A stretch of 18,894 nucleotides of DNA from UBA4742 sp002403895. Its GTDB lineage: Bacteria > Actinomycetota > Acidimicrobiia > Acidimicrobiales > Acidimicrobilacustridaceae. Location: assembly GCA_036823295.1 (NCBI GenBank), contig DAISGD010000060.1, positions 1-18,894 on the forward strand, in the 5' to 3' direction. The notes beneath the pieces were generated by a model. The model was given only the letters and a program-made list of their open reading frames with translations. It searched no databases and was not told where the DNA came from. This document shows, piece by piece, positions 1 to 6,531 of this stretch; position 1 is the first letter of the stretch; each line of letters opens with the position of its first letter. A program made the translations under genes and the position numbers.

Positions 1-729
1 GGCGTGGTACCGCCCCGAGTGCTCCCGGACCAGCAGCAGCGTGTTGCGGTGCATGAGGTAGTCGGTCACCGGGCTGCCCGAGCGCATCGACGGGTTGCGG
101 ACCATCGCCCCGTGGACCAGGCCGACCTCCCACGCCGCGGCCCGGGCCCGTAGCCCGAGGTCGGTCTCCTCGCAGTAGGCGAAGTAGCGCTCGTCGAACA
201 GGCCGATCGCCTCCAGCATCGCCCGGCGGGCGATCAGCAGGGTGCCATGGGGGTAGTCCACCGCCTCCCATCCCGGGGCGGACACCCGCGCCGGCACCGT
301 CATCCCGCCGAAGTACGGATCGAACACGGGCGTCTCGCCGTCGCCGACATCGGCGCATGCGAGGCCCGCCCGGGGCCGGGCCGAAGCGGCCATCACCAGG
401 GCGGCCAGGGTGCCCTCGGCGGGGAGGGCGTCATGGGGGGCCAGTCCCACCCACTCCTCGCCCGCGGCGGCTCCGGCCAGCCAGTGGCGGAAGCCGGCGT
501 TGGCCGCCGGCCCGAACCCGGTGTTGCGGCCCAGCTCGAGCAGCTCGGTCGGCACCGGCGCGGCCGCCACCACCTCGCGCAGGCGAGCCACCATGGCCGG
601 GGTGGAGCCGTTGTCCACCACCACCAGCCGCACCGGCACACCTTGGTGGCTGAAGGCCTCGATGGTTGACGCGCAGCGGTCGGCCTGGTTCCAGTGGACC
701 AAGACGACCGTGACCGGCGCGACGCTCAT
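1..729 (-). CDS. Glycosyltransferase family 2, rhamnosyltransferase-like (C-terminus cut by window edge)
   Basis: The gene starts at ATG 729-727 and runs open through position 1, so 243 residues are visible and the C-terminus is missing. It should transfer a sugar from a nucleotide-sugar to a cell-surface glycan or lipid acceptor on the cytoplasmic face of the membrane. Visible GT-A fold signs are the first strand VTVVLVHWNQ (6-15), VVVDNGST (36-43), and GRNTGFGPAANAGF (67-80), the hallmark of the WbbL/RfbF-type family-2 enzymes. Further on are APHDALP (97-103), in the place of the metal-binding Asp motif, and FDERYFAYCEETDLGLRA (178-195), the acceptor-side catalytic block. At the PHD site a His sits next to the expected Asp, a small departure from the usual NPD or DDD. 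It is divergent from the oxidoreductase gene at 803. No Shine-Dalgarno is evident upstream of the start. The family is sure; sugar and acceptor cannot be told. Confidence 0.9.
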   Translation of the reverse strand, partial: MSVAPVTVVLVHWNQADRCASTIEAFSHQGVPVRLVVVDNGSTPAMVARLREVVAAAPVPTELLELGRNTGFGPAANAGFRHWLAGAAAGEEWVGLAPHDALPAEGTLAALVMAASARPRAGLACADVGDGETPVFDPYFGGMTVPARVSAPGWEAVDYPHGTLLIARRAMLEAIGLFDERYFAYCEETDLGLRARAAAWEVGLVHGAMVRNPSMRSGSPVTDYLMHRNTLLLVREHSGRYHA

Positions 730-790
730 GTCCCGGAGCCTGCCACGCCTCGCGCCCACCAGCGCGCTCTCGCCCCATCGGCGAGGTCGC

Positions 791-796
791 TAACGT
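791..796 (+). promoter_or_regulatory. -10 box TAACGT placed for a leaderless transcript
   Basis: TAACGT fits the actinobacterial TANNNT -10 consensus. It ends 6 nt before the ATG at 803, so transcription would begin at or next to the start codon. No Shine-Dalgarno sequence lies between, and no clear -35 is visible. This agrees with a leaderless mRNA and supports the ATG at 803 as the start. Confidence 0.5.
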
Positions 797-802
797 CCCG
801 GC

Positions 803-1741
803 ATGCCCCGTCCCTTCCGCTTCAGCGTGCAGGCCGTCACACCGGCGTCGCGGACCGAGTGGGCAGAGCTGGCCCGCCGGGTGGAGGACACAGGATTCGC
901 CATGCTGGTGACCGCCGACCATCTGGACGAGACCTTCTCGCCGTTGGCCCCGCTGATCAGTGCCGCCGATGCCACCAGCCAGCTCCGTGTCGGCGTACTC
1001 GTGCTCAACAACGACTTCCGTCACCCTGCGCTCCTGGCTCGCGAAGCGGCCACCATCGACCAGCTCACCGATGGGCGCCTCGAGGTCGGCCTCGGCGCCG
1101 GCCACTCCCGGCCCGAGTACGAGCACGTCGGCATCCCCTTCGACCCCGCTCCCGTCCGGGTGGCCCGCCTGGGTGAGTCGGTCTCCATCCTCCGCGCCCT
1201 GCTCGACGGGGAGACCGTCACCGTCACCGGCCGCCACTACCGGCTGGCGGGCGAGACGTGCAGCCCGCGGCCCCAGCAGCGCCACGTGCCCCTGTTGGTC
1301 GGTGGGGGCGGGCGGCGGGTGCTGGCCATCGCCGCACGCCAGGCGGACATCGTCGGATTCACCGGGGTGGGCGCGACGAGAGCGGACGGCAACACGCACG
1401 AGCCGTCGGGCTTTCCCCCCCGCGTGGTCGACGAGCAGATCCGCTGGGTGCGGGAGCAGGCCGGTCCGCGGCTGGACGCCCTCGAGATGCATGCCTTGGT
1501 GCAAGCGGTGGTGATCGACCGCAACCCCCGAGGCCGGGCGGAGCAGCTGACCACCAGGCTGTTCCCGTCCTTGACCGTCGAGGACGTGCTCACCACGCCC
1601 TACCTGATGGTGGGCACCGTGGATGGCTTGGTCGATCGTCTCCTCGAGCAGCGAGAGCGGTGGGGGTTCTCGCACTACACGGTGCGGACGGACGCCATCG
1701 AGGCGATGGCCCCGGTCGTCGCCCGGTTGGCGGGCCGCTGA
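803..1741 (+). CDS. LLM-class F420-dependent oxidoreductase (MSMEG_2516-like)
   Basis: A 312-residue luciferase-like monooxygenase-fold (TIM barrel) enzyme of the type that uses reduced coenzyme F420. Visible family signs are FRFSVQ near the N-terminus, LVTADHLDETFSPL (33-46), VLVLNNDFRHPALLAREAATIDQL (64-87) and GRLEVGLGAGHSRPEYEHVG, followed by VPLLVGGGGRRVL in the cofactor-binding half. The pattern resembles the TIGR03621 group of probable F420-dependent oxidoreductases; that assignment is from memory. The length is typical. The substrate is unknown. ATG 803 is the only sensible start and sits 6 nt after a -10-like TAACGT. It is divergent from the glycosyltransferase and convergent with the conservon, with a strong hairpin just after its stop. 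F420 rather than FMN as cofactor is inferred from family resemblance. Confidence 0.9.
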   Translation: MPRPFRFSVQAVTPASRTEWAELARRVEDTGFAMLVTADHLDETFSPLAPLISAADATSQLRVGVLVLNNDFRHPALLAREAATIDQLTDGRLEVGLGAGHSRPEYEHVGIPFDPAPVRVARLGESVSILRALLDGETVTVTGRHYRLAGETCSPRPQQRHVPLLVGGGGRRVLAIAARQADIVGFTGVGATRADGNTHEPSGFPPRVVDEQIRWVREQAGPRLDALEMHALVQAVVIDRNPRGRAEQLTTRLFPSLTVEDVLTTPYLMVGTVDGLVDRLLEQRERWGFSHYTVRTDAIEAMAPVVARLAGR

Positions 1742-1770
1742 GGAGCCGATGCGCCGGGGAACCCGGACGC

Positions 1771-1800
1771 GACGACGCGGCCCCGTGGGGCCGCGTCGTC
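1771..1800. terminator. Bidirectional hairpin terminator between convergent genes
   Basis: This is a perfect inverted repeat with arms GACGACGCGGCCCC and GGGGCCGCGTCGTC, 14 bp each around a 2-nt centre. It lies 29 bp past the oxidoreductase stop and 28 bp past the CvnD stop on the other strand. There is no T tract on either side, so it would be an I-shaped terminator of the kind common in GC-rich actinobacteria. It can serve both converging transcripts. Confidence 0.8.
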
Positions 1801-1828
1801 GAGCTCGATGCGGTGCGGGCTACGGGTG

Positions 1829-2443
1829 CTAGGCGCCCGAGGATGCCCGGACCAGCGCGTGCTGCACCAGTTCCAGCAGCGCCATCTTGGTGGCGGACCG
1901 GTCCCTGGCGTCGGTGGTGGTCATGGGCACGTCCTGCGGCACGCCGAGCGCCTCGCGGACGTCTTCCAGCGAGTGCTGCTGCTTTCCGTGGAAGAGGTTC
2001 ACGGCGACGATGAAGGGCACGCCCTGCGTCTCCATGTAGTCCACCGCGGGGAAACAGTCAGCCAGTCGACTGGTGTCCACCAACACGACCGCGCCGATGG
2101 CCCCTCGTACCAGGTCGTCCCACATGAAGCGGAACCGGTCCTGTCCGGGGGTGCCGAACAGGTAAAGGATGAGGTCGGATCCGAGCGTGATGCGGCCGAA
2201 GTCCATGGCCACCGTGGTCGACGTCTTGCCGGTGTTGGTGCCACCGGTCTCGTCGATACCCTCGGCCACCTTGGTCATGGCTGCCTCGGTCGTCAAGGGG
2301 GCGATCTCGGAGATGGAGCCCACGAACGTGGTCTTCCCCACCGCGAAGCCACCGGCGACGATGATCTTTACCGGGAGGGGAACGCCCTCTTCTTCCGGTT
2401 CGGTTTCGGCTGAGGCCGGAGCCTCAGAGCGCTTGAAGGCCAT
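1829..2443 (-). CDS. Conservon GTPase, CvnD-like (Ras/MglA-like ATP/GTP-binding protein)
   Basis: A 204-residue small GTPase and the last gene of the conservon. Known CvnD proteins cycle nucleotide and signal at the membrane together with the kinase-like, roadblock and DUF742 partners. After an acidic 20-residue N-terminal tail come strand PVKIIVA, Walker A GGFAVGKTT (31-39), a switch I region with conserved threonines (KTSTTVAMDFGR, 73-84) and switch II GTPGQDRFRFMW (97-108). The base-recognition NKxD motif is replaced by AVNLFHG (147-153), as is usual in this group (VNxFxG). A DARDR motif near residue 175 sits in the SAK position. ATG 2443 lies 20 nt inside the end of CvnC, which suggests translational coupling; a weak GAAAGG precedes it. 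It ends convergent with the oxidoreductase gene. Family assignment is very sure; the signalling input and output are unknown. Confidence 0.95.
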   Translation of the reverse strand: MAFKRSEAPASAETEPEEEGVPLPVKIIVAGGFAVGKTTFVGSISEIAPLTTEAAMTKVAEGIDETGGTNTGKTSTTVAMDFGRITLGSDLILYLFGTPGQDRFRFMWDDLVRGAIGAVVLVDTSRLADCFPAVDYMETQGVPFIVAVNLFHGKQQHSLEDVREALGVPQDVPMTTTDARDRSATKMALLELVQHALVRASSGA

Positions 2444-2801
2444 CGAGCACCCTTTCGAGCAGTTTCAGGTCTGGACGGGCAGCGCCCGTCTTGGCGTGTT
2501 GCGGCTTGTAACTGGTGAGCAGACCCTGTTCGGACATGTCGCCGACGAGAACGCGGGCGACACCGAGGGGGATCTTGACGTGGGCCGAGATCTCGGCGAT
2601 CGAGATCGGGCTATTGCACAACGAGATGATCTGCTTGCGCTCGAGAGCGAGCCTCGGCGTGGCGGACACCCCTTGCGGGGTGACCTTCACGAGGGTCTCG
2701 AGCGGGAGATCGACGGACGAGCGCGTCCGACCCTGGGTGATCACGTACGAACGTACGCGAAGCACCGGGCGGTTTTCGTCGAGCTCGTCGTCGATGTTCA
2801 T
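2424..2801 (-). CDS. Conservon DUF742 protein, CvnC-like
   Basis: A 125-residue DUF742 protein, the third conservon member, thought to act as an adaptor between the membrane sensor and the GTPase. The N-terminal signature VRSYVITQGRT (16-26) matches the family's RPYxxTxGRT, with Ser in place of Pro. It is followed by the winged-helix-like stretch ERKQIISLCNSPISIAEISA (54-73), the family's typical hydrophobic helix pair, and then IPLGVARVLVGDMSEQGLL. ATG 2801 overlaps the CvnB stop in an ATGA arrangement (2798-2801). Its own stop lies 20 nt inside the start of CvnD, so three proteins are translated end to end. Length and order match known conservons. The first residues (MNIDDELDEN) are acidic. 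Confidence 0.94.
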   Translation of the reverse strand: MNIDDELDENRPVLRVRSYVITQGRTRSSVDLPLETLVKVTPQGVSATPRLALERKQIISLCNSPISIAEISAHVKIPLGVARVLVGDMSEQGLLTSYKPQHAKTGAARPDLKLLERVLDGLQAL

Positions 2802-3217
2802 CGCGGAAGCGCGGCCTGCAACTCAGCCCGAAGCTCGGGCGTAAGGACGTTGCCGGCCTTCTCGACCAGGACGGCCATCTCGTAGCCCACCAAGCCGACA
2901 TCGCACTCGGCCGTGGCCACACAGGCCAGACACGAGCCGTCGCTGATGCCGGTCACGAAGAGGAAGGCGTTCTCCATCTCGATGATGACCTCGTTCACCG
3001 CACCGCCGCCGAAGCGACCGGCGGCGCCGTAGGCCAGGCCGATGAGGCCCGACGACACGGCGGCGAAGCGGTCAGCGGCATCACGGTCGAGGCCGGACGA
3101 CGTGGCGATGGGCAAGCCGTCTGACGACACCACGACGGCCTCGTTGACGCCGGGCACACGCTCGGCGAAGTTCTGCACCAGCCAGTTCAGGTTCCTGGCT
3201 TCGGAGCTGAGTTCCAT
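2798..3217 (-). CDS. Conservon roadblock/LC7 protein, CvnB-like
   Basis: A 139-residue roadblock/LC7-domain protein, the presumed regulator of the partner GTPase; the family includes MglB. The fold signature is LNWLVQNFAERVPGVNEAVV followed by VSSDGLPIATS and DRDAADRFAAVSSGLIGLA. The stretch VNEVIIEMENAFLFVTGISDGSCLACVA forms the last strands, and the C-terminal helix ends in ELRAELQAALPR. The reading frame is open upstream to 3304, but the start is taken at ATG 3217 (MELSSEARNLN). AGGAAGAG stands just before it, and family members begin with this segment. It follows CvnA after an 87-nt gap containing a hairpin, and overlaps CvnC by 4 nt. Confidence 0.95.
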   Translation of the reverse strand: MELSSEARNLNWLVQNFAERVPGVNEAVVVSSDGLPIATSSGLDRDAADRFAAVSSGLIGLAYGAAGRFGGGAVNEVIIEMENAFLFVTGISDGSCLACVATAECDVGLVGYEMAVLVEKAGNVLTPELRAELQAALPR

Positions 3218-3224
3218 GGTTTCT

Positions 3225-3234
3225 CTTCCTGTCC
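3225..3234 (-). promoter_or_regulatory. Ribosome binding site that sets the CvnB start
   Basis: On the minus strand an AGGAAGAG purine run lies about 7 nt before ATG 3217. No comparable site precedes the longer in-frame start at 3304. This is why the 139-residue form of the roadblock protein is chosen. Confidence 0.6.
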
Positions 3235-3282
3235 TCCGGTTGGCGTTCAGGCGGTTGTGGTCTGGGATCGGTCGACCTGGGA

Positions 3283-3302
3283 GGCTGGCCCGAGGGCCGG
3301 CC
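3283..3302 (-). other. Intercistronic hairpin between CvnA and CvnB
   Basis: Arms 3283-3291 and 3294-3302 are complementary over 9 bp with one mismatch and a 2-nt centre. The hairpin begins 2 nt after the CvnA stop codon and lies inside the 87-nt gap before CvnB, the only sizeable gap within the conservon. It could lower read-through into cvnBCD or protect the 3' end of cvnA mRNA; neither can be told from sequence. Confidence 0.5.
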
Positions 3303-3304
3303 AA

Positions 3305-6124
3305 TCAGGACTCGTTCGTGTCGCTAGTGCTTTCATCGGCTCCCCCGCGACCCTTGTTGAGGCCGGAGCGGTATCGGGACAACATCTTGCGGACTTCCTC
3401 AGGCGATCGTTGGCTGGCGCCTGTGCCCCGGGCCGCCATGAGCGGCATCCCACCACCGGTGGCGTCCTCGGAACGCTTCTTGGGCGTGCGTCGCACCAGG
3501 CCAGCTGCGGTGAGCTCCGCAGGCCCCTCGGGAGCGGACGCCGCCGCCACCGTGGGAGCTTCCTCAGCCGCAATCGAAGGGGCGCCGTCGAGGACGGGCG
3601 GGGTGATCTCGCCGACCGAAGGGGCCGAGCCGAACGCTCCGGGCACGCTGTCGTCACCGGAGAGGGTCCCCGCCGGCTCGGTCGGCGCCGAGCCGGGCAC
3701 ACCCTCGACCGGACCGGGAGCCAACTCGTCACTGACCAGCGACTGCAGGCCCCGCTCGAAGTCGTCACCCCCGGGCACGGCGTCCAGGTAGGACGACGGC
3801 TCTTCGTCGAGGTCTTCCTCGACGAGTTCGTCGGCTTCGATCTCGGCGACGGTCTCGTCCTCGCTGATCGTGAGTTCGGGCTCGGCCTCCAGGGCACGGA
3901 CCTCGTCCTCGAAGTCCGCCCGGGCCAACGTCTCCTCGAACTCCTCGAGCTCGAGGCCCCGGCCGGCAGCGCCGTCGGCTTCGACGGCAGCGTCGGTCTC
4001 GGGGTCGACTACCACCACGTCGACCGGCGGGGCCGCGGGCTCATCGGCGACGGGCGCCGGGGCCACCATGGGCTGACCGTCGATGCTGACCAGATCACCC
4101 GGCAGGGTGACGAGCGCACTCACGCCGCCCGAAGGGGAGGCGGTGAGCTTGACCGCGACGCCGAAGCGGGCGGCCAGACGACCGATGACGATGAAGCCCA
4201 GCGAGCGGCTCAGGGCCAGGCCGACGAGCGGCGGACGAGCCAGCTGATTGTTGGCCTCGGACAGCTGATCGGCACTCATGCCGATGCCCTGATCGCTGAC
4301 CGACAGGGTGTAGCCGGTCTCGGAGCGATGACCCACGATCTCCACCGTCGTGTCCGGCGGCGAGAAATGGGTGGCGTTCTCCATGAGCTCGGAGAGCAGG
4401 TGGGCCAGGTCGACGGCGACGTTGCCGCCCACGGTCACCTCGTCGAGGGCCAGCAGCGAGATCCGGGCGAAGTCCTCGACCTCGCCGATGGCCACGCGGA
4501 CCACGTCGGCGAGCGCAACCGGGCGCCCACGGCGACGGGGCGGCTCGGCGCCGGCCAGCACCAGCAGCGACTCAGCGTTGCGTCGCATGCGGGTGGCGAG
4601 ATGGTCCAGCTTGAACAGGTTGTCGAGCTGGTCGGGGTCTTCCTCGTTTGCCTCGAGCTGATCGATGAACTCGATCTGGCGGTCGAGGAGCGTCTGGTTG
4701 CGACGGGCCAGGTTGATGAAGATGTCACCGATGCCCTTGCGGAGCAGAGCACCCTGCTCCTCGGCCACCTCGACCGTCACGTGCTGGATGGAGTTGAAGG
4801 CGTCGGCCAGCTGGCCGATCTCGTCCTTCGAGTTGATGTCGATGGCGGTCAGCGTCTCGCTGAGCGGAGCGCTGGCCTCGTCCGGGTTCCGCAGCCGCTC
4901 GACCAGGGCCGGCAGCTTGTCGGTGGACAGCGTGTAAGCGGCGGTGGTCAGCTTCTTCAGCGGCACCGTGACAGCCCGGGCCACATAGAAGGCGGCGATG
5001 AGGGCGATGGCGATGGCGGCGATGGCGAAGACCAGGTAGAGCGTGGCGGCCTGCTGAGCGTCGGACCTCAGCTTCGTGGCATTGGCCAACACGTTGCCGA
5101 TGATCTGGTCACCGGCGCTCTTGAGCGACGAGCCCTGGTCGAGAGCAGCGGCGACGACGCCGGTCGCGCCTTCGGTGCTCAGCGCGTCGTACTTGCCCGT
5201 CTGGGGGTTCACGGCCAGCTTGGGCGACCAGGGGACGAAGCCACCATCGGTGGGCACGGCGTTGGAGGCATCGAGGCGGGCCGGGGCGACGGTGCCGGTC
5301 TCGATGACCTGCTTTTCGACGGTGGCAAAGCTCTTCGCAGCGGTGGCAGTCCGGAGGTACTGCTTCTGGGTGCTGTCGGCGGCCTGGTTGTAGATCGTCG
5401 TCTGCTGCGCGACGTCGGAGGTGGCCGCCATGATCTTGTTGTAAATGTCGCATCCGCTGGTGGGGTTCACGCAGGCGGTGGCGTCGGGGCGATCCTTCGT
5501 GGGCCATGTCGCGGGGAAGTACCCGACCTGTGAGACAGCCACCAGCAGGGCGGCCTCATTGGCCTGCGTGTAGTTGAGGCGGTTCAGGTTGGCGAAGGTG
5601 TTGAGGCCGCGGGCCAGCTCCGGGTCGTTGGTGGCCTGGGCGACGGCGGTGTCCAGATCGGACAGGGCCTTCGAGATGTCGGAGTACTGCTTGACCGCGG
5701 TCTGCGTCTCGGTCTCGACCCCGTCGACGGAGCGACGCTGGGTGTCGAGGGTCTTGAGCCGGCCGTCCACCGCGACGACGGCCGTCTTCAGGTCCTCGGA
5801 GTCCTTGGCCGGGTTGATCTTGGCGATGGCCGCTTGGTAGTCCTGGCGGGCCTGGTCGGTCTTGGCCCGCTGCGCGTCCTTCTCTGCAGCCCACTTGGTG
5901 CCGCCCGACGCCATGTAGGCCGCCGAGTAATAGGCCTCGGCCTGTAGCTCCTGAGCCAGCTTGGCGTCGGTCTGAGCCATTTCCGCCAGTTGCTCGACGC
6001 GCTGGGCGCTGCTGGCAACCGCCAGGCGCTGGCTGACCCCGATGCTGGCCAGGATGACCAGCACGACCAGAGGTGCCGCCAACACGGCGAACAGCTTGGT
6101 TCCGACCTTCATGTTCTTGAGCAT
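3305..6124 (-). CDS. Conservon sensor kinase-like protein, CvnA-like (nitrate-sensor type, HAMP, HATPase)
   Basis: A 939-residue membrane sensor and the first conservon gene. A membrane segment at about 13-33 is followed by an extracytoplasmic sensory region to about 358, helical at first and of the nitrate/nitrite-sensing type. This region carries a cysteine pair (DATACVNPTSGCDIY, near 214-228). A second membrane segment lies at about 360-386, then HAMP and a long helical region ending in FKLDHLATRMRRNAESLLVLAG, which holds the conserved His near 508. The ATPase domain has the N box ELMENATHFSPP (about 579-590) and the G box SDQGIGM. From 690 on the tail is acidic and disordered-looking, closing with RSPEEVRKMLSRYRSGLNKG, a C-terminal box typical of these proteins. 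A GTG at 6127 precedes the ATG at 6124. GAGG 6 nt before the ATG favours the ATG. Confidence 0.93.
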   Translation of the reverse strand: MLKNMKVGTKLFAVLAAPLVVLVILASIGVSQRLAVASSAQRVEQLAEMAQTDAKLAQELQAEAYYSAAYMASGGTKWAAEKDAQRAKTDQARQDYQAAIAKINPAKDSEDLKTAVVAVDGRLKTLDTQRRSVDGVETETQTAVKQYSDISKALSDLDTAVAQATNDPELARGLNTFANLNRLNYTQANEAALLVAVSQVGYFPATWPTKDRPDATACVNPTSGCDIYNKIMAATSDVAQQTTIYNQAADSTQKQYLRTATAAKSFATVEKQVIETGTVAPARLDASNAVPTDGGFVPWSPKLAVNPQTGKYDALSTEGATGVVAAALDQGSSLKSAGDQIIGNVLANATKLRSDAQQAATLYLVFAIAAIAIALIAAFYVARAVTVPLKKLTTAAYTLSTDKLPALVERLRNPDEASAPLSETLTAIDINSKDEIGQLADAFNSIQHVTVEVAEEQGALLRKGIGDIFINLARRNQTLLDRQIEFIDQLEANEEDPDQLDNLFKLDHLATRMRRNAESLLVLAGAEPPRRRGRPVALADVVRVAIGEVEDFARISLLALDEVTVGGNVAVDLAHLLSELMENATHFSPPDTTVEIVGHRSETGYTLSVSDQGIGMSADQLSEANNQLARPPLVGLALSRSLGFIVIGRLAARFGVAVKLTASPSGGVSALVTLPGDLVSIDGQPMVAPAPVADEPAAPPVDVVVVDPETDAAVEADGAAGRGLELEEFEETLARADFEDEVRALEAEPELTISEDETVAEIEADELVEEDLDEEPSSYLDAVPGGDDFERGLQSLVSDELAPGPVEGVPGSAPTEPAGTLSGDDSVPGAFGSAPSVGEITPPVLDGAPSIAAEEAPTVAAASAPEGPAELTAAGLVRRTPKKRSEDATGGGMPLMAARGTGASQRSPEEVRKMLSRYRSGLNKGRGGADESTSDTNES

Positions 6125-6159
6125 CACTGGCCTCGGGTCTGGTTGATCGACACGATGTC

Positions 6160-6181
6160 TTGCCCTTCGTATTGCCCTTCG
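6160..6181. repeat. Two direct copies of TTGCCCTTCG upstream of cvnA
   Basis: TTGCCCTTCG occurs at 6160-6169 and again at 6172-6181, with a 12-bp period, about 35 bp before the CvnA start on the leader side. Read on the gene strand it is CGAAGGGCAA twice. A tandem site of about one helical turn could bind a regulator in the leader region, but chance duplication is also possible. Confidence 0.4.
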
Positions 6182-6495
6182 AGAGCGAGCAGGGAGCGAA
6201 TCGGTCCCCGCTGAAGTCCTGATTCAATCGACCGTCTCGGTCCTCACTTGAGCTGTCCTGAACGAATTCCCCCAACGCGGGTCATATGGCCTATCCGCCG
6301 CGCAGCTCTCGGGTGATGACGCGCCAACCCGACGTCGTCCCGCAGCCCAGAACTCCCGGCCGCACCGACCGGGGCCACCCCATGCCACCCGAAATCGTAT
6401 CGGCGGGTACAACGCCGATCGCGTATGGGGCCACCGGTGCGGGCTGGCGTGCGCTCACGGGCAGGAATCCCGCGCTTCTCCGCTATTCATAGCTA

Positions 6496-6518
6496 GTGTT
6501 TGTCGACTCGACGAACAC
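6496..6518. promoter_or_regulatory. 23-bp near-palindrome before the RDD gene
   Basis: GTGTTTGTCGA and TCGACGAACAC are inverted copies over 11 bp with one mismatch around a single central base (6507). The dyad ends directly before the AGGAGG ribosome binding site. A TAGTGT at 6494-6499 fits the TANNNT -10 and would put the transcription start inside the dyad. It could be an operator, or a leader hairpin that modulates access to the ribosome binding site. No known operator was recognised. Confidence 0.4.
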
Positions 6519-6524
6519 AGGAGG
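6519..6524 (+). promoter_or_regulatory. Strong ribosome binding site AGGAGG that sets the GTG start of the RDD gene
   Basis: AGGAGG lies 7 nt before GTG 6532. The frame is open further upstream to 6496, but only the GTG start has this site. It also makes the protein begin at the shared MSD...GPGWW leader, as in the gene at 7330. Confidence 0.8.
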
Positions 6525-6531
6525 AACAGGC

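Larger units (their letters stand above)
6128..6531. other. Intergenic region, about 400 bp, between the conservon and the RDD gene
   Basis: No convincing gene is seen; the open frames on both strands here lack family signatures and ribosome binding sites. The region must hold the promoters of the leftward conservon and the rightward RDD gene. It contains a direct repeat (6160-6181), a 7-bp dyad (6399-6405 with 6413-6419) and a near-palindrome next to the RDD gene's ribosome binding site (6496-6518). A minus-strand TACGAT (6394-6399) fits TANNNT and could be the conservon -10, but no matching -35 was found. Confidence 0.6.

Noticed and set aside
769..785. CTCGCC/GGCGAG dyad before the oxidoreductase gene
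   Set aside because: Only 6 bp arms in GC-rich DNA; too likely by chance to annotate as an operator.
431..1675. A 414-codon minus-strand open frame across the glycosyltransferase and the oxidoreductase
   Set aside because: It crosses two well-supported genes in other frames and shows no family motif.
3257..5533. A 758-codon plus-strand open frame opposite cvnA
   Set aside because: Shadow of the cvnA gene; no start signal or recognisable domain, and cvnA is clearly real.
6286..6492. Small open frame in the conservon/RDD gap
   Set aside because: No ribosome binding site, no recognisable motif, and composition typical of random GC-rich frames.
6496..6518. Actinobacterial LexA (SOS) box
   Set aside because: The half-sites are arranged GTTTG...CGAAC, the reverse of the GAAC...GTTC order expected for a LexA operator.
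6496..6531. Longer start of the RDD gene at 6496
   Set aside because: It would place coding sequence over the near-palindrome and the AGGAGG site, and the resulting N-terminus would not match the sister protein at 7330.
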